From Pseudoxanthomonas mexicana (GTDB taxonomy: Bacteria > Pseudomonadota > Gammaproteobacteria > Xanthomonadales > Xanthomonadaceae), in NCBI RefSeq assembly GCF_010093385.1, contig NZ_PDWV01000013.1:1-64000 (forward strand): 64,000 nt of DNA. Direction: 5' to 3'. The stretch's first letter is position 1, and each line of letters opens with the position of its first letter. Shown here piece by piece: positions 63,322 through 64,000 of this stretch. The notes beneath the pieces were generated by a model that saw nothing but the letters and a program-made list of their open reading frames with translations, was not told the DNA's origin and searched no databases. The position numbers and the translations under genes are program-made.

Positions 63322-64000
<679 letters not shown>

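Overview
The window is GC-rich chromosomal DNA from a gammaproteobacterium of the Xanthomonadaceae/Lysobacteraceae (a Pseudoxanthomonas-, Stenotrophomonas- or Lysobacter-like genome). The evidence is the complete rpf (DSF quorum-sensing) neighbourhood in Xanthomonas-type order: greA, rpfE, recJ, rpfD-like, prfB, lysS, rpfG, rpfC, rpfF, rpfB and, further on, acnA (rpfA) and acnB. The genus is inferred from gene order and protein motifs only.

Region 1 (1-7101) is part of an integrated mobile element. A P4-type tyrosine recombinase sits directly against the 3' end of the tmRNA gene. Behind it are two tightly overlapping leftward gene strings: five small unknown proteins, then an AlpA-type regulator, two small unknowns, a CHC2 zinc-finger primase-like protein and a RepA-like hexameric ATPase. 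Iteron-like GTCGAGTCA repeats flank the ATPase gene. A rightward two-helix membrane protein gene follows, with its ribosome binding site buried in a perfect 39-bp inverted repeat at the window edge. The content resembles a replicating phage satellite or small island; its left end lies outside the window.

Region 2 (7102-16523) is core housekeeping: ssrA and smpB, ratA-rnfH, bamE, a cysteine-free fur, recN, and the heat-shock group hrcA-grpE-dnaK-dnaJ with a sigma32-like promoter before dnaK.

Region 3 (16576-30329) holds tyrA with an ACT domain, a MOSC protein, a GAF-EAL phosphodiesterase, dapB, and carA and carB separated by a secreted S9 peptidase gene, then the tightly packed carB-greA-rpfE-recJ string.

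Region 4 (30334-47686) is the signalling region: an acyltransferase-3 membrane protein divergent from a membrane-bound LytTR regulator (rpfD-like), a TPR/GGDEF cyclase, prfB with its programmed +1 frameshift, lysS, rpfG-rpfC, and convergent rpfF and rpfB. Together these make and sense DSF (RpfF/RpfB, RpfC) and convert it into c-di-GMP breakdown (RpfG). A small accessory group follows: a lipoprotein, a secreted protein and a second S9 peptidase.

Region 5 (47752-64000) carries acnA and acnB with a VapBC toxin-antitoxin pair between them, hflD-mnmA-nudJ, clpS-clpA, infA, aat, a FemAB-like GNAT protein, a metallophosphoesterase and the C-terminal part of trxB, cut by the window end.
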